The translations under genes were made by a program, and so were the position numbers. The notes below the pieces were generated by a model, which was given only the letters and a program-made list of their open reading frames with translations, had not been told where the DNA came from and did not search any database. From assembly GCF_028823615.1 (NCBI RefSeq), contig NZ_JAPEHT010000026.1:1-32967 (forward strand): a stretch of 32,967 bases of DNA. The letters are read 5' to 3'. Below, piece after piece: positions 30,818 through 32,967 of this stretch (within the stretch, counting starts at the first letter, position 1; each line of letters starts with the position of its first letter). This DNA is from Planococcus sp. A6. Its GTDB lineage: Bacteria; Bacillota; Bacilli; Bacillales_A; Planococcaceae.

Positions 30818-31963
30818 TTAATTTGATTGTGGCTGGTTGCGCAAATAAGCGGCGAGGACGTCCGCTGCCCGTTGGCGCACATGAATAAAAGCATGGTCCA
30901 TCGATTGTTTTTCAGTGACAATTCCGCCTGAGACTGAATGCACTTCTTTGAAAAAGCGCATCAAGTCCTCGCGGCTCTCCGGATCGATCACGCCGGATAA
31001 TAAGATGACCGGCTTATTGTGGGCAGCAGCCGCTTGTGCAATGCCAAAAGCCGTTTTTCCGGATAAAGTCTGCCGATCTGACTTCCCTTCACCTGTGAAA
31101 ATCAAATCACTCGACGCCACGCTTTCTGAAAATCCCGAAGCTTCAAGAACGACGTCGATTCCGCGCTTCATTGCGGCCGGGAAAAATGCCAGAAACGCGC
31201 CGCCAGCACCTCCTGCAGCCCCCGCCCCTGGATAGTCATGCAAAGACACGCCAGTCTCATTCTCCACGATATCGGCGTAATGGCTTAACTTTCGGTCCAG
31301 CGCCTCCGCCATCTTCCGATTCGCGCCTTTTTGAGGGCCGAATACATGCGAAGCGCCGTTTGGCCCGGTCAGTGGATTATCGACATCACTCGCGATGACA
31401 AAATAGCAATCCTGGATACGCGCATCAAAAGAACTTGTATCTATCATATAAAGTTTATCCAGTGCCCCAGCTCCTGGCGGCAGTTCCTTACCTGAAGCAT
31501 CAAGAAATCGCATACCAAGCGCACGCAGTATTCCTGTCCCTCCATCATTCGTCGCGCTGCCCCCAAGCCCGATGATGAAATTCCGAAACCCGGCGTCAAG
31601 TGCATGGCAGATCAATTCCCCAGTCCCTTCCGTCGATGCGCGTTCCGGGTTGCGCTCTGTTTGTGAAAGCAAAGTTAATCCGGATGCCTCGGCAATCTCA
31701 ATCACGCAAGTCTCGGAGTTCCCGAGCACTCCATAACTGGCAGCGACCGGCTTTCCGAGAGGTCCTGATACTTGATGCGTAACCATGCGGCCGTTTGTCG
31801 CTGCGACCAGATTCACCATGGTCCCTTCACCGCCGTCCGCGGACGGCAATTCGATGACCTCGCTATCTGGCGCTGCATCCATTATCCCTTCTGCCATTGC
31901 ACGTGCTGCTTGTTCAGCTGAAATGCTGCCTTTAAACGAATCCGGCGCCACAATAATCTTCAT
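30818..31963 (-). CDS. glxK: Glycerate kinase (GlxK family)
   Basis: A 381-residue glycerate kinase of the GlxK/GarK family that phosphorylates D-glycerate with ATP, feeding it into glycolysis. The N-terminus MKIIVAPDSFKGSISAEQAA is diagnostic; LPSADGGEGT (about 39-48), IIGLGGSATNDGGTG (about 128-142) and the ASDVDNPLTGPNGAS stretch follow. ATG 31963 has GGGGGGAT upstream; the longer frame to 31999 lacks a site. No glycerate transporter or CdaR-like regulator is adjacent, so its supply pathway is not apparent here. Confidence 0.95.
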   Translation of the reverse strand: MKIIVAPDSFKGSISAEQAARAMAEGIMDAAPDSEVIELPSADGGEGTMVNLVAATNGRMVTHQVSGPLGKPVAASYGVLGNSETCVIEIAEASGLTLLSQTERNPERASTEGTGELICHALDAGFRNFIIGLGGSATNDGGTGILRALGMRFLDASGKELPPGAGALDKLYMIDTSSFDARIQDCYFVIASDVDNPLTGPNGASHVFGPQKGANRKMAEALDRKLSHYADIVENETGVSLHDYPGAGAAGGAGGAFLAFFPAAMKRGIDVVLEASGFSESVASSDLIFTGEGKSDRQTLSGKTAFGIAQAAAAHNKPVILLSGVIDPESREDLMRFFKEVHSVSGGIVTEKQSMDHAFIHVRQRAADVLAAYLRNQPQSN

Positions 31964-32128
31964 ACAATCCCCCCAATCTGAATAAATGCGATCGTTCAAA
32001 AAAATCTACCTATATTGAATGTACAAGTTTCAAAAAGTTGCGGCAAGATGTTTAAGCACGATTGGCATGTGGTAACTACTTAACAGAAGCGTTTAATGAG
32101 CTTCCCCTTCACCCCCAAATTTTTTGAA

Positions 32129-32160
32129 GGCCCGATGCAGGCAACTGCACCGGGCCATTT
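32129..32160 (+). terminator. Orphan hairpin, possible terminator
   Basis: Arms GGCCCG-a-TGCAG (32129-32140) and CTGCA-c-CGGGCC (32145-32156) form an 11-bp stem with one mismatch, a GCAA tetraloop and a weak T-rich tail. No plus-strand gene lies upstream (31964-32128), so its source transcript is unknown. The rest of the 255-bp gap 31964-32218 shows no gene. Confidence 0.5.
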
Positions 32161-32176
32161 CTTTTAGTGCGTAATC

Positions 32177-32216
32177 AAAAAATCCCCGCAGCAAATATTT
32201 GCTGCGGGGATTTTTT
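32177..32216. terminator. 40-bp perfect palindrome, bidirectional terminator
   Basis: A perfect palindrome centred at 32196/32197: AAAAAA, a 10-bp GC-rich arm TCCCCGCAGC, AAAT, and the exact inverse complement. It would form a stem with U-tract on either strand. It terminates the minus-strand membrane protein gene ending at 32219. Confidence 0.9.
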
Positions 32217-32218
32217 CT

Positions 32219-32671
32219 TTAAATGATGCCTTGCCAGCGCAAGATCACTTCAGCGATCAACGCTGAGCCAATGAAGGTCCCGAGGAAGACCGCGACGGCG
32301 ACCAAAAAGCTCCGGAAGCCCAGTTTGCGGAAATCTGCCCAGTTCGATCCGACCGAGATGCCGGCATAAGCGAGAATCGGTGTGGCAAGCGCCAAAATAC
32401 CGATCTGGCTTGTCCAGGCAACGACATAATCCGAACCCGGAAACCATGGCAAAGAAATGATGATGGCAAGTATGCCGATATAGCCGACTGCCGGCATGCT
32501 GAAAGGCAGTGCTTTCTCCAACATCAACCCGACGAGGCTCACTGCAATCAAGACAAGCATTCCCGGAATCGCTTCCCATGGCAAGACGTCCATGCCGAAC
32601 CAATTGCCGATTAAGGCGGCGACGCCGAAAATGGCCAATACCCACGTCCATTCGATTACGCTTTTAAGCAT
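32219..32671 (-). CDS. Membrane protein, partner of the DUF3100-type gene
   Basis: A 150-residue, very hydrophobic protein with four to five membrane segments and no recognisable catalytic motif. Its ATG overlaps the stop of the upstream gene (ATGCTTAA, 8 nt), so the two are translationally coupled and probably form one transporter-like complex. I do not recognise the family with confidence. Confidence 0.75.
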   Translation of the reverse strand: MLKSVIEWTWVLAIFGVAALIGNWFGMDVLPWEAIPGMLVLIAVSLVGLMLEKALPFSMPAVGYIGILAIIISLPWFPGSDYVVAWTSQIGILALATPILAYAGISVGSNWADFRKLGFRSFLVAVAVFLGTFIGSALIAEVILRWQGII

Positions 32672-32967
32672 TCGGCCCGCCTCCTTTTGCAGCTTTCCGT
32701 TCCGACCGTCTCATCATGATGCTGTACAATTTCTCCGTCAGCGGCAAACCGATGAAGATACTGAAATACAAACCGGTGGAAAGCGACAGCAAATTGCTCG
32801 CTCCCGCAAAAGCAACGATCTGTTCTTCCAATTCGGGATATGCCCCGATCAGCGAACCACTCGCCGCAGCCATCATCGATCCGCTCCCGACGCCGGATGC
32901 CATGGCGAACGACAGCGGGTGAAGCGGCGTCGCCGTCGCAAGCAATCCGGATATCAAGCCAAGAAAA
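32664..32967 (-). CDS. DUF3100-like membrane protein (5' end outside window)
   Basis: The 3' part, about 100 codons, of a membrane protein gene; the frame stays open to the window edge. Conserved-looking segments are HPLSFAMASGVGSGSMMAAASGSL and GLYFSIFIGLPLTEKL, which resemble DUF3100-type membrane proteins; the family name is from memory and unverified. The basic C-terminus (RRSERKAAKGG) should be cytoplasmic. A TTG at 32957 is not a likely start because no ribosome binding site precedes it. Confidence 0.7.
   Translation of the reverse strand, partial: FLGLISGLLATATPLHPLSFAMASGVGSGSMMAAASGSLIGAYPELEEQIVAFAGASNLLSLSTGLYFSIFIGLPLTEKLYSIMMRRSERKAAKGGGPNA

Noticed and set aside
1-32967. Mobile element, prophage, CRISPR, tRNA or rRNA
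   Set aside because: No transposase, integrase, phage gene, spaced repeats or RNA-gene cloverleaf was found on either strand.

Overview
The window looks like chromosome of a low-to-mid GC Gram-positive bacterium of the Bacillales, most likely a Planococcaceae member (Planococcus/Planomicrobium type). This is inferred from gene families (MsmX-dependent sugar ABC genes, ykvI, CGNR-ABATE, YusW, a NaChBac-type channel, DUF4397 plus sortase), strong AGGAGG-type ribosome binding sites and sigma-A promoters. No database search was possible. I see no rRNA, tRNA, phage, IS or CRISPR. It is an ordinary, gene-dense segment with several interesting regulatory sites.

Layout. (1) Positions 1-8450, minus strand: an alpha-glucoside utilisation cluster. 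It holds a GH13 oligo-1,6-glucosidase-like enzyme and a ROK glucokinase, then a lipoprotein sugar-binding protein, two MalF/MalG-type permeases, a LacI-family regulator and a second GH13 enzyme of the alpha-1,4 type. A 20-bp LacI-type operator and two further half-sites lie in front of the binding-protein gene. No ATPase gene is present. (2) 8.6-10.2 kb: bioY with a possible BirA site, converging on a ketopantoate reductase gene. (3) 10.3-13 kb: a YkvI-family membrane protein, a DedA/TVP38-type membrane protein and an alpha/beta hydrolase. (4) 13-16.2 kb: a GntP-family permease and 3-hydroxybutyrate dehydrogenase operon, divergent from a LysR-type regulator, with a good cre site. (5) 16.2-20.3 kb: a complete NaChBac-type voltage-gated sodium channel, a DUF4397 surface protein overlapping its probable sortase, an RNase H-like protein and an RCK (KtrA/KtrC) potassium-uptake subunit. 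(6) 20.5-26.2 kb: a sulfur and thiol-redox neighbourhood with cysK, a CGNR zinc-finger regulator, thioredoxin, a peroxiredoxin-like protein and a sulfonate/taurine/nitrate-type ABC importer. A 470-bp non-coding gap with an orphan terminator lies inside it. (7) 26.3-33 kb, all minus strand: a Na/Pi cotransporter-PhoU protein, a two-domain YusW lipoprotein, an MFS transporter, a small unknown protein, glycerate kinase, and two overlapping membrane protein genes, one cut by the window edge.

The clearest functional modules are alpha-glucoside import, hydrolysis and phosphorylation (region 1), 3-hydroxybutyrate uptake and oxidation (region 4), and surface display by a sortase with its substrate (region 5). 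I do not see a certain new system. The best candidates for a second look are the sortase/DUF4397 pair, the intergenic element at 23.24-23.59 kb, the inverted repeat between the CGNR and thioredoxin genes, and the loop deletion in the second GH13 enzyme.
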